Below, one piece after another: positions 1 to 9,105 of a stretch of DNA of 64,000 nucleotides. Source of the DNA: Hymenobacter jejuensis (GTDB lineage Bacteria > Bacteroidota > Bacteroidia > Cytophagales > Hymenobacteraceae); NCBI RefSeq assembly GCF_006337165.1, contig NZ_CP040896.1, forward strand, positions 62,001 to 126,000. The letters are read 5' to 3'. Both the position numbers and the translations under genes were made by a program. Each line of letters begins with the position of its first letter. Positions within the stretch are counted from its first letter, which is position 1. The notes under the pieces were generated by a model, which made no database searches, was not told where the DNA came from, and saw only the letters and a program-made list of their open reading frames with translations.

Positions 1-193
1 CATTTTTGGAAACGATGGTATGTACGATGCCGCGGGCCGCGGTGTCGCGCACCAAAGCCAGATTTTCTTCCAGGGCCTCTACTGCCCCTTCCGAGAGCGT
101 ACCGCGCCAAAACGTGTCGTCGAGGTCCCAGATAATGACTTTGACGGGTTCGGGAAGGGCAACTTTGGGAACGGTATCTGAAATAGCGGTCAT
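1..193 (-). CDS. FkbH-like HAD-superfamily protein, N-terminal part
   Basis: Reading leftwards from ATG at 193-191, the frame is open to the window edge (64 codons). It contains the HAD phosphatase motif I as VIIWDLDDTFWRGTLSEG (about residues 18-35) and ends in IVSKN, the motif II serine region. The phrase DLDDTFWRGTLSEG is typical of HAD subfamily IIIC, the FkbH-like proteins, which in known cases load a phosphoglycerate-derived glyceryl unit or a similar acyl unit on a carrier protein. It is transcribed away from the pseudaminic acid genes. The C-terminal acyltransferase-like half that FkbH proteins usually have would lie outside the window, so substrate and completeness cannot be judged. 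Confidence 0.8.
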   Translation of the reverse strand, partial: MTAISDTVPKVALPEPVKVIIWDLDDTFWRGTLSEGAVEALEENLALVRDTAARGIVHTIVSKN

Positions 194-332
194 GGTGCGC
201 TCGGCGAAGCCTCTCTACCGTAAGTAGTTCCGATCGGTGCCACGAAGCGGTAGAAAAGCCTCGTGGGCTCGGTATGGCAAACCTGAAGAAGCCGCCAGCG
301 CACAAAAGTACGCAACCTCGTTCCGGAATGCC

Positions 333-340
333 TACTTTTG
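333..340 (+). promoter_or_regulatory. -7 promoter element upstream of pseB
   Basis: TACTTTTG matches the Bacteroidota -7 consensus TAnnTTTG. It lies 39 bases before the preferred pseB ATG. No convincing TTTG -33 element is seen at the expected distance. Confidence 0.5.
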
Positions 341-379
341 CCCTCCTTATGCCAACCAGTACAGGTTGCTTTCTTACGT

Positions 380-1399
380 ATGGCCCTCGACTTAAATCAT
401 AAATCCATCCTGGTGACCGGCGGCACCGGCTCATTCGGCAAGCAGTTTGTGCAGACCGTATTTGAGCAGTTTCCGCAGGTGAAACGCTTGGTTATTTACT
501 CGCGCGACGAGCTGAAGCAGTACGAAATGTCGCAGGTATTCCCGCACGCCAAGTACCCGGCCATTCGTTATTTCATTGGCGATGTGCGCGACGGAGAGCG
601 CCTGAAGCGGGCCTGCGAAGGTGTCGACATCCTTGTGCACGCCGCAGCGCTCAAGCAAGTGCCCGCCGCCGAGTACAACCCGATGGAGTGCATCAAAACC
701 AATATTTTCGGCGCCGAAAACGTGATCAATGCTGCACTCGACTGCGGCGTGAAAGACGTGGTGGCCTTGAGCACAGACAAGGCCGCAGCGCCGATCAATC
801 TCTACGGCGCCACGAAGCTTTGTTCCGATAAGCTGTTTGTGGCCGCCAACAACATGAAAGGCCGGCGCGATCTGCGGTTTTCGGTGGTGCGCTACGGCAA
901 CGTAATTGGCTCGCGTGGCTCGGTGGTACCGTTTTTCTTGCAGCGCCGGCATAGCGGTGTATTGCCCATCACCCACCCCGACATGACGCGCTTCAACATT
1001 TCCTTGGAGCAAGGCGTTGATCTGGTGTTGTATGCGCTGGAGAACGCTTGGGGCGGTGAGATTTTCGTGCCTAAAATTCCGAGCTATAAGATCACGGAAG
1101 TAGCCAAAGCCATCGGCCCGGATTGCCGCCAAGAGATTGTAGGCATCCGCCCCGGCGAAAAGCTGCACGAAGAAATGATCACCGAAACTGATGCCTTAAG
1201 CACTGTCGAGCTGGACAAATACTACGTGATTCTACCTTACACACCGCAGTGGGACACGGAAAAATTCATTCAGCATTTCGGGGGTAAACGCGTGGCAGCC
1301 GGCTTCCACTACGATTCGGCCAACAACGACGAGTGGCTCGACGCCGAACAGATCCGCGAAGAAATCCGGCTGCACGTAGACGCTACTTTTCAAGCTTAA
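380..1399 (+). CDS. pseB: UDP-N-acetylglucosamine 4,6-dehydratase (inverting), PseB
   Basis: First enzyme of CMP-pseudaminic acid synthesis: it dehydrates and C5-epimerises UDP-GlcNAc to the 4-keto-6-deoxy-L-arabino sugar. The 339-residue protein has the Rossmann motif VTGGTGSFGKQF near the N terminus, the FlaA1/PseB active-site stretch LSTDKAAAPINLYGATK (Asp-Lys and YxxxK), and HAAALKQVPAAE. An upstream TTG at 338 would add 14 residues, but it overlaps the -7 promoter element, so ATG 380 is preferred. The gene is followed by its own terminator, so it is a separate transcription unit from pseC onward. Length and motifs are normal for the family. Confidence 0.93.
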   Translation: MALDLNHKSILVTGGTGSFGKQFVQTVFEQFPQVKRLVIYSRDELKQYEMSQVFPHAKYPAIRYFIGDVRDGERLKRACEGVDILVHAAALKQVPAAEYNPMECIKTNIFGAENVINAALDCGVKDVVALSTDKAAAPINLYGATKLCSDKLFVAANNMKGRRDLRFSVVRYGNVIGSRGSVVPFFLQRRHSGVLPITHPDMTRFNISLEQGVDLVLYALENAWGGEIFVPKIPSYKITEVAKAIGPDCRQEIVGIRPGEKLHEEMITETDALSTVELDKYYVILPYTPQWDTEKFIQHFGGKRVAAGFHYDSANNDEWLDAEQIREEIRLHVDATFQA

Positions 1400-1419
1400 G
1401 CTCTCAAAAATTATCACTA

Positions 1420-1452
1420 AAAAAGGCCGCCTTATGCAAGGCGGCCTTTTTA
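1420..1452 (+). terminator. Rho-independent terminator after pseB
   Basis: An inverted repeat AAGGCCGCCTT / AAGGCGGCCTT with a 3-4 base loop is followed by a T run. It lies about 20 bases after the pseB stop and separates pseB from pseC. Confidence 0.85.
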
Positions 1453-1565
1453 CATAAATGATTAATAATCAATTGTTTATGAAATGATCTTTTCCTCACC
1501 ACGAAAGGTTGAGAACGCATAAGGCAGAAGCATCGACCTTGTGCGCTGACTTGGCTTTGAAATCA

Positions 1566-1593
1566 TTTGGGGCCGCAGAATGCTTTACCTTTG
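1566..1593 (+). promoter_or_regulatory. Promoter of the pseC operon
   Basis: TTTG at 1566-1569, a 16-base spacer, then TACCTTTG at 1586-1593, matching the Bacteroidota -33/-7 pattern at slightly short spacing. The presumed transcript would start about 55 bases before the pseC GTG. This argues that the longer ORF opening at 1580 is not the true start. Confidence 0.65.
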
Positions 1594-1654
1594 CGGCCCT
1601 GCCTACCGGCTGATTCGGCCTAACCGCTCGTACTTTTCATTCCTGCTTTATCAC

Positions 1655-2809
1655 GTGGAGACACCCATTCCTTACGGTCGCCAACACATTACCGCGGCCG
1701 ACGTGCAGGCCGTAACCGAAACCCTGCTTTCGGATTTTCTTACGCAAGGGCCCAAAGTGGCGGAGTTTGAGGAAAAATTTGCGGCCTATATAGGTGCCAG
1801 CTATGCCGTAGCAGTCAGCAATGGCACAGCGGCCTTGCACTTGTGCACGCTGGCGCTCGAGGTGCAGCCCGGCCAGCGCGTGATCACCACGCCTATCACC
1901 TTTGCGGCGTCGGCTAACTCGGTGCTCTATTGTGGCGGCGAGGTGCATTTTGCCGACATCGACCCAGCTACCGGACTGATTGATTTACAGAAGGTTCGCC
2001 AGCTTTTAGCAGCTCATCCCAAAGGCTATTTTCATGGCCTTATTCCGGTAGATTTTGCGGGCTTGCCCGTGGATCTTGAAGCAGCGCGTCAGCTTTGCGA
2101 CGAGTTCGGCCTGTGGCTGATCGAAGATGCTGCGCATTCGCCGGGCGGCTTTTTCACCGATAGCCAAGGCGTAGCGCAGTGGTGCGGCAATGGCCAGTAC
2201 GCCGACTTGGCCATTTTTTCATTCCACCCGGTCAAGCACATTGCCACGGGCGAAGGCGGCATGATTACCACCAATCGTAAAGATCTGTACGACAAACTGT
2301 TGCTACTCCGCACCCACGGTATCACCAAAGATCCGGGCTTGCTGCACCACCACCACGGCGGCTGGTACTACGAAATGCAAACGCTGGGCTACAACTACCG
2401 CATGCCCGACATGCTTACCGCTTTGGGTATCAGCCAATTGCAGCGTGCCGACGAAGGCCTTGCACGGCGGCGGCAACTGGCCGCGCGGTATGACGCAGCG
2501 TTTATAGCTATGCCCGGCGTACAGCCTTTGGGCACAGCGCCGGGACATGCATACCACCTGTACGTGATTCAGGTAGACGACCGCAAAGGCCTCTACGACT
2601 TCCTGCGCACAAAGCAGATTTTTGCGCAGGTACACTACATCCCGGTGCATACCATGCCGTACTATCAGCAGCTGGGCTGGAAAAAAGGAGATTTCCCGCA
2701 TGCGGAGGCGTACTATGATCACTGCCTGAGCATTCCGATGTTTCCCTCGCTCACGGATGAGCAGCAGGCGTACGTTGTGGCTTGTATCCAGGAGTTTATC
2801 ACTCACTAA
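1655..2809 (+). CDS. pseC: UDP-4-amino-4,6-dideoxy-N-acetyl-L-altrosamine transaminase, PseC
   Basis: PLP enzyme of the DegT/DnrJ/EryC1/StrS family that aminates the PseB product at C4, using glutamate in known family members. The start chosen is GTG 1655, giving 384 residues beginning ETPIPYGRQHITAADV, as in PseC; an upstream ATG at 1580 would read through the promoter. The PLP lysine is in SFHPVKHIATGEGG (K194), and IEDAAHSPGG supplies the cofactor-binding aspartate. The gene heads a tight operon: the pseF start lies 0-9 bases after this stop. Confidence 0.92.
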   Translation: METPIPYGRQHITAADVQAVTETLLSDFLTQGPKVAEFEEKFAAYIGASYAVAVSNGTAALHLCTLALEVQPGQRVITTPITFAASANSVLYCGGEVHFADIDPATGLIDLQKVRQLLAAHPKGYFHGLIPVDFAGLPVDLEAARQLCDEFGLWLIEDAAHSPGGFFTDSQGVAQWCGNGQYADLAIFSFHPVKHIATGEGGMITTNRKDLYDKLLLLRTHGITKDPGLLHHHHGGWYYEMQTLGYNYRMPDMLTALGISQLQRADEGLARRRQLAARYDAAFIAMPGVQPLGTAPGHAYHLYVIQVDDRKGLYDFLRTKQIFAQVHYIPVHTMPYYQQLGWKKGDFPHAEAYYDHCLSIPMFPSLTDEQQAYVVACIQEFITH

Positions 2810-2818
2810 GTGCCTCGT

Positions 2819-3559
2819 ATGACCTTACCGGCGGCGCCCCGTATCGGCATTATTTCCCAGGCTCGCATGACAAGCACCCGCCTACCAGGCAAAGTGCTTA
2901 TGGCAGTCGGCGGCCGGCCCTTGCTACATTACCACATTGAACGGCTTGCAGCCAGCCAACTACCTATTTATCTGGCTATTACCAGCAATGCTACCGACGA
3001 CGCGCTGGCACAATTTGCGGCGGCAGCGCATCTGCCCTGTACCCGCGGCGATGAGCAAGACGTGCTACGCCGCTACCAGCAATGTGCCGCCGAAAACAAT
3101 CTGGATATCATCGTACGCGTCACTTCCGATTGCCCTCTGATCGATGGAGCGCTGGTGGCGCAGGGCGTGCAGCAGTATCTGGCCCAGGGTGATGGCAGAC
3201 TTTACTTATCCAACGCATTGGAGCGCACCTTTCCGCGTGGCTTCGACTTCGAGATTTTTTCCCGCGAGTTGCTAGAGGAAGCTCATCGCGAGGCAACCTT
3301 GCCCAGCGACCGCGAGCACGTCACGCCCTATATCCACCAAAATCGATCAGGGAACGTTCACTTTCAGCACTTTACCCGCTCCCACGATCGCAGCAACTAC
3401 CGCCTGACGGTCGACACGGCGGATGATTTTCGCCTGATCCAAGTGTTGATTGAACAGTACAATGCGGCGTCGCTTCCCGCCGAAGCCCTAATCGAGCTGC
3501 TGGATGCGCACCCCGAGCTGGTAGCCCTGAATGCCCACGTAGAACAAAAAAAGTTGTAG
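2819..3559 (+). CDS. pseF: SpsF-type cytidylyltransferase, probable CMP-pseudaminic acid synthetase
   Basis: Predicted to activate pseudaminic acid with CTP. The N-terminal nucleotide-binding signature is IGIISQARMTSTRLPGKVL, followed by TRGDEQDVLRRY and VRVTSDCPLID, all typical of SpsF/COG1861 cytidylyltransferases, a branch different from the NeuA-like PseF of Campylobacter. The protein is 246 residues from ATG 2819; a GTG at 2810 that overlaps the pseC stop would give 249. Assignment to PseF rests on its place between pseC and pseG in the operon rather than on sequence alone. Confidence 0.85.
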   Translation: MTLPAAPRIGIISQARMTSTRLPGKVLMAVGGRPLLHYHIERLAASQLPIYLAITSNATDDALAQFAAAAHLPCTRGDEQDVLRRYQQCAAENNLDIIVRVTSDCPLIDGALVAQGVQQYLAQGDGRLYLSNALERTFPRGFDFEIFSRELLEEAHREATLPSDREHVTPYIHQNRSGNVHFQHFTRSHDRSNYRLTVDTADDFRLIQVLIEQYNAASLPAEALIELLDAHPELVALNAHVEQKKL

Positions 3560-3560
3560 C

Positions 3561-5048
3561 ATGAGCGCAGGGCCGCGGGTAATTTTTCGGGCCGACGGCA
3601 ACTCCCGCATTGGGTTGGGGCACATTGTGCGCTGCCTTGCCCTGGCTGAAATGCTCGGCAGCGCCTTCCGCTGCGAATTTATCATCCGGGAACCCGACGA
3701 GGCTGTCCGCCTGCAAATTCTGGGCGTTTGTGACTCCTTGACGGAGATACCCGCGGCTCTTGGCCTGCCTGATGAGCCTGTCTGGTTGCTGCAACAGGTG
3801 CAACCCCACGACATTCTGGTGCTGGACGGCTACGGATTTGATTCGAAATACCAGCAAACGCTTAAGCAACGTCGGCAGGCGCTGGTGTGCCTCGATGACT
3901 TGGCTAATCAGCACATTTGGGCCGACGTCGTGATCAATCATGCGGGCGGTATTGCGCCAAGCGCATACTCCTGCGAACCGGGCACGACGCTGTGTTTGGG
4001 CCCTGCCTATGCATTGCTTCGGCCTGAATTTCATAAGTCCACCCAATCGCTTAATTATCAGATAGATAGTAAATCTATCTTTTTGAACATGGGCGGCGCT
4101 GACCCCGAAAACCATACGCTGACACAGCTACTGGCGCTGCGACATCGGTTTCCTCACCACCTACTGCATGTAGTAACCGGCGCTGCTTATCCGCATCAAA
4201 AGACCTTGGAAGATGCGACTGCTACCCTAGCCAATGTGCGCCTGCACCACTGCCTCAACGCAGGTGCCTTAGCGGCGCTGCTTGCGGAGTGCAGCATGAT
4301 GGTGTGCCCGCCGAGCGGCATGGCCTACGAATGCTGCGCCGTGGGCGGCTTGCTGCTGCTGCATCAGATCGCTGATAATCAACGTAACCTGCTTGCCTAC
4401 CTGACTTCATCGGGCCTTGCCTTACCGGTCGCGGCAATTGAAAGCTTGTCGGATGATGGACTAGCGGCAATTGCTGAGCAGATGCGCCAACTCCAACGCC
4501 AGGTTTTTGATGGACTTGCCGGACAGCGTTTGGTGAAAGTTTTCAGTGCATTATACCTAGCGTTTAAGCTCACTGCACGCCAAGCGGCGGCTGCCGACGC
4601 AGCGCAATACTTTGCCTGGGCCAATGACGCTGACGTACGCCGCAACGCGATCCACTCCGAGCCGATTGCATGGCCGACGCACCTTGCTTGGTTTAGTCGC
4701 CGCCTCGCCGACCCAGACGCTTATTTGTATCTATTTGAAGATCAAGGCATACCAATCGGGCAAGTGCGCATCGAGTTCGACGACAGCAAGGGCACCATCG
4801 ACTATTCGGTGGCCGCTGAGCACCGCGGACGCGGCTTGGGGCTAGCGATTTTGCGACGCGCCATTATGGAGATTCGCCGCGACCGTCCGGACGCGGCTGT
4901 GTTGGTGGGCCAGGTAAAAACCCAAAACCGGCCTTCGTGGCGGGTATTCGAGCAACTGGGTTTTGTGCGCCAAGACCCCGTAAGTTTGCACCACGAATCG
5001 TACGAAGTATTCCGGCTGGACATTGCGCCGTCGGGCCACCTTTCCTAA
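3561..5048 (+). CDS. pseG: PseG-PseH fusion: UDP-sugar hydrolase and GNAT N-acetyltransferase
   Basis: Residues about 1-340 are PseG, the GT-B-fold hydrolase that removes UDP from 2,4-diacetamido-2,4,6-trideoxy-L-altrose. The motif GHIVRCLALAEML carries the predicted catalytic His21, and a second half has FLNMGGADPENHT and CPPSGMAYECCAVGG. Residues about 350-495 form a GNAT domain (AAEHRGRGLGLAILRRA for acetyl-CoA binding, then NRPSWRVFEQLGF), matching PseH, which acetylates the 4-amino group one step before PseG. In Campylobacter and Helicobacter these are separate proteins. The start is ATG 3561, one base after pseF. The linker at 4045-4085 is noticeably AT-rich. Confidence 0.9.
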   Translation: MSAGPRVIFRADGNSRIGLGHIVRCLALAEMLGSAFRCEFIIREPDEAVRLQILGVCDSLTEIPAALGLPDEPVWLLQQVQPHDILVLDGYGFDSKYQQTLKQRRQALVCLDDLANQHIWADVVINHAGGIAPSAYSCEPGTTLCLGPAYALLRPEFHKSTQSLNYQIDSKSIFLNMGGADPENHTLTQLLALRHRFPHHLLHVVTGAAYPHQKTLEDATATLANVRLHHCLNAGALAALLAECSMMVCPPSGMAYECCAVGGLLLLHQIADNQRNLLAYLTSSGLALPVAAIESLSDDGLAAIAEQMRQLQRQVFDGLAGQRLVKVFSALYLAFKLTARQAAAADAAQYFAWANDADVRRNAIHSEPIAWPTHLAWFSRRLADPDAYLYLFEDQGIPIGQVRIEFDDSKGTIDYSVAAEHRGRGLGLAILRRAIMEIRRDRPDAAVLVGQVKTQNRPSWRVFEQLGFVRQDPVSLHHESYEVFRLDIAPSGHLS

Positions 5049-5052
5049 TTCC

Positions 5053-6102
5053 ATGCAGGATATCATCATCGGCAACCACCGCATCGGTGAGGGCAACGCA
5101 CCATTTATCATCGCCGAAATGTCGGGCAACCACGGCCAATCGCTGGAAAAAGCCCTGGAAATCGTGGATGCCGCCGCCGATGCGGGGTGTCAGGCGCTGA
5201 AAATTCAGACCAGCACCCCCGATATGCTGACCCTCGACAGCCGCGAACCCGATTTTATCGTCCGCGGCGCCAACGATGACTGGGAAGGCCAATCTTTATA
5301 CGAACTCTATACCACCAACCACACCCCTTTTGAATGGCACGCGCCTATTTTTGCTCGCGCTGCCGAGCGCGGCATGGTGGGTTTCAGCTCGCCCTTTTCG
5401 GTGGAAGCCATTGATTTCCTGGAAACTCTGAACTGCCCGATTTATAAGATTGCCTCGTTTGAAAACAACTGGCCTGATCTTATCCGGCGGGCGGCGCGTA
5501 CGGGCAAACCCGTAATTATTTCCACGGGCATGGCCGATCTGGCCGACCTCGAACGCATGGTGCGCACCGTGCGCGACGAAGGCAACGACCAGGTGGTGTT
5601 GCTGAAGTGCACGAGCACCTACCCCGCCGTGCCGCTCGATACCAATTTGCGAACCATTCCGCACCTGCGGGCTATGTTTGGCTGCCAAGTCGGTCTTTCC
5701 GACCACACCATGGGCACGGGCGTGGGCGTAGCAGCCACGGTTTTGGGCGCTACAGTTATTGAAAAGCACCTTACGATCCGGCGCTCGGATGGCGGCCCGG
5801 ATTCTTCCTTTTCAATGGAACCAACCGAAATGCGTCGTCTGGTGCAGGAGTGTCAGCAGGCCCAACAAGCCTTAGGCACAGTACATTACGGCCCCACAGC
5901 TGCCGAGCAGAAGTCGCTGGCTTTTCGCCGCTCCATCTACGTGGTGAAGGATATTGAAGCGGGCGAGCTGCTGACCGAAGACAACATTCGCGTCATCCGG
6001 CCGGGGCATGGCTTAGCGCCCCATTACTTGCCACAGGTGCTAGGCCGACCGGCGCGGCAGGCCATTCGGCGGGGCACGGCGCTTACGTGGTCCGTATTGT
6101 AA
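5053..6102 (+). CDS. pseI: Pseudaminic acid synthase, PseI
   Basis: NeuB-family enzyme that condenses the PseG product with phosphoenolpyruvate to form pseudaminic acid. The 349-residue protein starts at ATG 5053, four bases after the pseGH stop. The N-terminal TIM-barrel contains IIAEMSGNHGQS, FSSPFSVEAIDFLE, VIISTGMADLADL and VGLSDHTMGTGVGVAA; residues about 285-349 form the SAF antifreeze-like domain (FRRSIYVVKDIEAGELLTED). Choosing Pse over Leg or sialic acid rests on the neighbouring PseB/PseC/PseG homologues. Confidence 0.92.
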   Translation: MQDIIIGNHRIGEGNAPFIIAEMSGNHGQSLEKALEIVDAAADAGCQALKIQTSTPDMLTLDSREPDFIVRGANDDWEGQSLYELYTTNHTPFEWHAPIFARAAERGMVGFSSPFSVEAIDFLETLNCPIYKIASFENNWPDLIRRAARTGKPVIISTGMADLADLERMVRTVRDEGNDQVVLLKCTSTYPAVPLDTNLRTIPHLRAMFGCQVGLSDHTMGTGVGVAATVLGATVIEKHLTIRRSDGGPDSSFSMEPTEMRRLVQECQQAQQALGTVHYGPTAAEQKSLAFRRSIYVVKDIEAGELLTEDNIRVIRPGHGLAPHYLPQVLGRPARQAIRRGTALTWSVL

Positions 6103-6142
6103 GCCACGCGGTTAAACGACCCATTTTTCTACCTTCACGGCT

Positions 6143-7090
6143 ATGGAAATCCGGAAATTTGACAACGGGAGCTACATCATTGCTGAGTGCCTACACATCG
6201 GCAATAACTTTCGCATCGGGCCCAATACTACGATCCGGGCCACCGAATGCCACATCGGCAACAACGTAACGATCGGCGCGGGCAATGCCTTTTTGATCGG
6301 CCAGCGCTTGGAAATCGGGGATCTGACCATCTTTGGCAACGCCAATAACCTGACCGCCCGTACTGTTACGGTGGGCGAATATGTCTTTTGGGATTCGAAT
6401 GTAGTTGTGGGCCACGGAGGCAAATTCAGCGAAGACGCCCACCTGCGCGTGGGTTCATATTCTATGATTTGCGCCCGTATCACGCTGAATGTCAACCACT
6501 CCATTTCCATCGGCGAGTACGTCGGCATTGGAGAGGACGTCGCCGTCTGGACGCACGGCTCCTACCTCCCTGTGCTAGAGGGCTTTCCGGCCGACTTTGG
6601 CCCTGTGAGCATTGGCGACAAGGTGTGGCTGCCAGCCAAATCGACGGTACTGCCCAACCGCCGGATAGGCAACAATGTAGTTATTGGAACTAACTCTTTG
6701 ATTAACAAGGATTTACCCGATGGCTGCTTAGCTGGCGGAATTCCGGTGAAGATTTTGCGCGAGAAAATCTATCCCAGTCAGGATACCGGGCGCAACGAAG
6801 AACTAGTGCGGCGCATCATTCATGACTATCAGCAGTTGGCGGCCTACAAGCAACTCTCTGTTGAAATTTCTTACGACACGCATACGCAGCAAGTACGCTG
6901 CAACGGCGCAGTCTTCCACCTCGATACCATGAAAACCAGCGGAACCTTTACGGCTGTGGAAGAAGATTTTCGGGACTTTTTGCGCCGCCGCGGCATTAAG
7001 TTTTACAACGGACAACCTTTCTCGTCCGTTTTGCCAGAAGAATACCGTCGTCTTTTAGCCGTATCCCCCGACGCCGATGGAGTTGACTAA
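6143..7090 (+). CDS. Hexapeptide-repeat acyltransferase with C-terminal extension
   Basis: Residues 1-210 are a left-handed beta-helix of hexapeptide repeats (IGNNFRIGPNTTI, IGNNVTIGAG, VSIGDKVWLPAKSTVLPN, IGNNVVIGTNSLI), ending in the usual ACP/CoA acyltransferase closing phrase AGGIPVKILREK. Residues 215-315 are an extension of about 100 residues with no domain I recognise. It follows pseI by 40 bases and its last 14 bases overlap the PIG-L deacetylase gene, so the two are probably co-translated. A role in O- or N-acylating the glycan or a nucleotide sugar is inferred from context only. Confidence 0.75.
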   Translation: MEIRKFDNGSYIIAECLHIGNNFRIGPNTTIRATECHIGNNVTIGAGNAFLIGQRLEIGDLTIFGNANNLTARTVTVGEYVFWDSNVVVGHGGKFSEDAHLRVGSYSMICARITLNVNHSISIGEYVGIGEDVAVWTHGSYLPVLEGFPADFGPVSIGDKVWLPAKSTVLPNRRIGNNVVIGTNSLINKDLPDGCLAGGIPVKILREKIYPSQDTGRNEELVRRIIHDYQQLAAYKQLSVEISYDTHTQQVRCNGAVFHLDTMKTSGTFTAVEEDFRDFLRRRGIKFYNGQPFSSVLPEEYRRLLAVSPDADGVD

Positions 7091-7781
7091 CAAGAAGATA
7101 TTGGTTGTAGTGGCCCACCCCGACGACGAGTTGCTGGGCTTGGGAGCCAGCATTCACCGTCTGGTGCAACGGCAAGGGTGCACGGCTCGGGCCATTATTC
7201 TGGGTGAAGGCATTACGTCACGATCGGCCGTTCGCGATCCGGAAAAATGGTCAGCCGCGCTGACAGTGCACCGCAGCAATATCGAACGGGCAGCTACCGC
7301 CATCGGCTACACCTCTACCGGCGTGTATGATTTTGCCGATAACCGCTTCGATTCGGTAGATCTACTGGATCTGGTAAAGGTTGTGGAGCAGGAGAAAGAA
7401 GCCTTTCAGCCTGACATCATTTTCACCCACCACGGCGGCGACACCAACATCGACCATCGCCGCACGTTCGAAGCCGTGGTGACGGCTTGCCGACCGCTGC
7501 CGGGCGAACCCATGCGCACGATTCTAGCTTGCGAAACGCCTTCGTCAACTGAGTGGCAAGCGGCAAATTATCCCAACCCATTTTTGCCCAATTTTTTTCT
7601 GGCCGTGTCGGAGGCGGATGTAGACGCTAAAATTTCCGGCATGGAAGCCTATGAGTTTGAGAAGCGTACCTACCCACACCCCCGCTCCCCGGAAGCACTT
7701 CGTATTTTGGCGCAGCGCTGGGGCATTGTGATCGGCCAGCCGTATGCGGAAGCTTTTATGCTGGTGCGCCACATTGGCTAA
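7077..7781 (+). CDS. PIG-L/LmbE family deacetylase
   Basis: Zinc-dependent N-deacetylase family acting on GlcNAc-like amides. The metal-binding motif AHPDDE is at residues 13-18, and the second motif FTHHGGDTNIDHRRTFEAV lies near residue 120. The 234-residue length is normal. The gene overlaps the upstream acyltransferase by 14 bases, so one operon is very likely; an acylating and a deacylating enzyme made together suggests acyl exchange on a sugar (inference). Similar pairs occur with FkbH proteins in glycan loci, but the substrate here is unknown. Confidence 0.85.
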   Translation: MELTNKKILVVVAHPDDELLGLGASIHRLVQRQGCTARAIILGEGITSRSAVRDPEKWSAALTVHRSNIERAATAIGYTSTGVYDFADNRFDSVDLLDLVKVVEQEKEAFQPDIIFTHHGGDTNIDHRRTFEAVVTACRPLPGEPMRTILACETPSSTEWQAANYPNPFLPNFFLAVSEADVDAKISGMEAYEFEKRTYPHPRSPEALRILAQRWGIVIGQPYAEAFMLVRHIG

Positions 7782-7807
7782 CCTGCTGAAGCGATGACCG
7801 AAAGAAC

Positions 7808-9091
7808 ATGGTGACCCGGCTAGTAGCACGCCTGCAGGATATTTTGTACGTCCGCTTTACGGATCATTTTGCTTCGTTCCCAGCACATGTGCTGGCCAGC
7901 ATCTCCCCGCCCAATCCGCTTAAGCGGCTAGTCAAAACACTGGGCTACAGCGTGGTAAGGCTACTCGGCAATGTGTTTCGGCCCATTCGCAATCCCGAAA
8001 ACCTGCATGGCGCGGTGTGGCTGTATGTAGTTAGCCAGAACAATTACGAATCGCTGCAATTCATCCGGGAAAGCCGCCCAGACACGGTGCTGGTAGCAGG
8101 CCAACAAAAGGAAATTGGCCGGTACAACAAACTAGTCAACCGCCTTTCCCTTCGTCGTAAGCTACTGTACTACTGGCAATTACCCATTGCCATTTGGGGC
8201 TTATACAAACGAGAAGGCAAGAGAGCCTGGCGCTTTTTCGATCTGATTTTCAACGCTATTGGCTACTACGAAGTGTACGTGCGGACGCTGCACCACTACC
8301 GTCCGCGGGCCATTATTTTCGCCAACGACCACAACGACGATGCGCGCGCGTTGCTGCTGGCTGCCCGCGCCTGTGGCATCCCGACCGCCTACGTGCAACA
8401 TGCGAGTGTTAGCACCAATTTCCCACCGCTGGGCTTCGATCTGAGTTTGTTGGAGGGGCAGGATGCGCTCGACAAATACCGTCAGTGCGGCCCGATCCGG
8501 GGCCGTGTTGAATTGGTGGGCATGCCCAAAGCCGACTCTTTTTTGACACAACGTAATCTAAATCAACACGTTGCGCATGTTGGTATCGCTTGCAACATTC
8601 TGGACGATACGGACGCAATCGCGGTCGTGGTTGAGTACTTGCTGCGTGAGTTTCCTGCGCTCACGTTCACCTTCCGCTCGCACCCCAGCGACCGGCGCGA
8701 CTTTGTTTTCCTGCGAGCGCACCCGCAACTGCTGGCATCGGATGCGCGCCGGGAAAACATATTCGAGTTTCTGCTTAAACAGGACGCGTTGATTGCCGCT
8801 GATACCTCAACTCACCTCGAAGCTACCCTCCTGAATGTAGCGAGTCTGTATTACCGTTTCAATCCGCACGGCGTTGCGGAAGACTATTATGGCTACGTCG
8901 CGCACGGCCTCGTCGATCAGGCCCATACGCTTCCCGACTTAGCTGCCCTGCTTCGTAAATACCAGGCATACAAGCCATTGGATCATTATCACCGGGCAGC
9001 TTATTACAACGCAACACTTGGCACGCCTGACGAGGGCTACAGCCAGCGGCGCGCGCTGAGCATAGTGCAAGCTTGGCTTCCGTTGGTCTAG
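7808..9091 (+). CDS. Putative GT-B-like glycosyltransferase of the surface-glycan locus
   Basis: A 427-residue protein without signal peptide. The C-terminal half has a GT-B-like pattern: FRSHPSDRRDFVFL, then DALIAADTSTHLEATLLN, reminiscent of CDP-glycerol/polysialyl-type and capsule transferases in which a His-Pro dipeptide and a late Ser/Thr-His cluster bind the nucleotide. The N-terminal half includes IIFANDHNDDARALLLAAR and AYVQHASVS. It lies 26 bases after the PIG-L gene and 14 before the deacetylase. No dedicated pseudaminyltransferase (Maf type) is present, so this is the best candidate in the window for using CMP-Pse, but that is inference. Confidence 0.55.
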   Translation: MVTRLVARLQDILYVRFTDHFASFPAHVLASISPPNPLKRLVKTLGYSVVRLLGNVFRPIRNPENLHGAVWLYVVSQNNYESLQFIRESRPDTVLVAGQQKEIGRYNKLVNRLSLRRKLLYYWQLPIAIWGLYKREGKRAWRFFDLIFNAIGYYEVYVRTLHHYRPRAIIFANDHNDDARALLLAARACGIPTAYVQHASVSTNFPPLGFDLSLLEGQDALDKYRQCGPIRGRVELVGMPKADSFLTQRNLNQHVAHVGIACNILDDTDAIAVVVEYLLREFPALTFTFRSHPSDRRDFVFLRAHPQLLASDARRENIFEFLLKQDALIAADTSTHLEATLLNVASLYYRFNPHGVAEDYYGYVAHGLVDQAHTLPDLAALLRKYQAYKPLDHYHRAAYYNATLGTPDEGYSQRRALSIVQAWLPLV

Positions 9092-9105
9092 TATCTTCGC
9101 GCGTA

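Noticed and set aside
431-1168. A 245-codon minus-strand frame opposite pseB
   Set aside because: Frame shadow of a well-supported gene; no family match.
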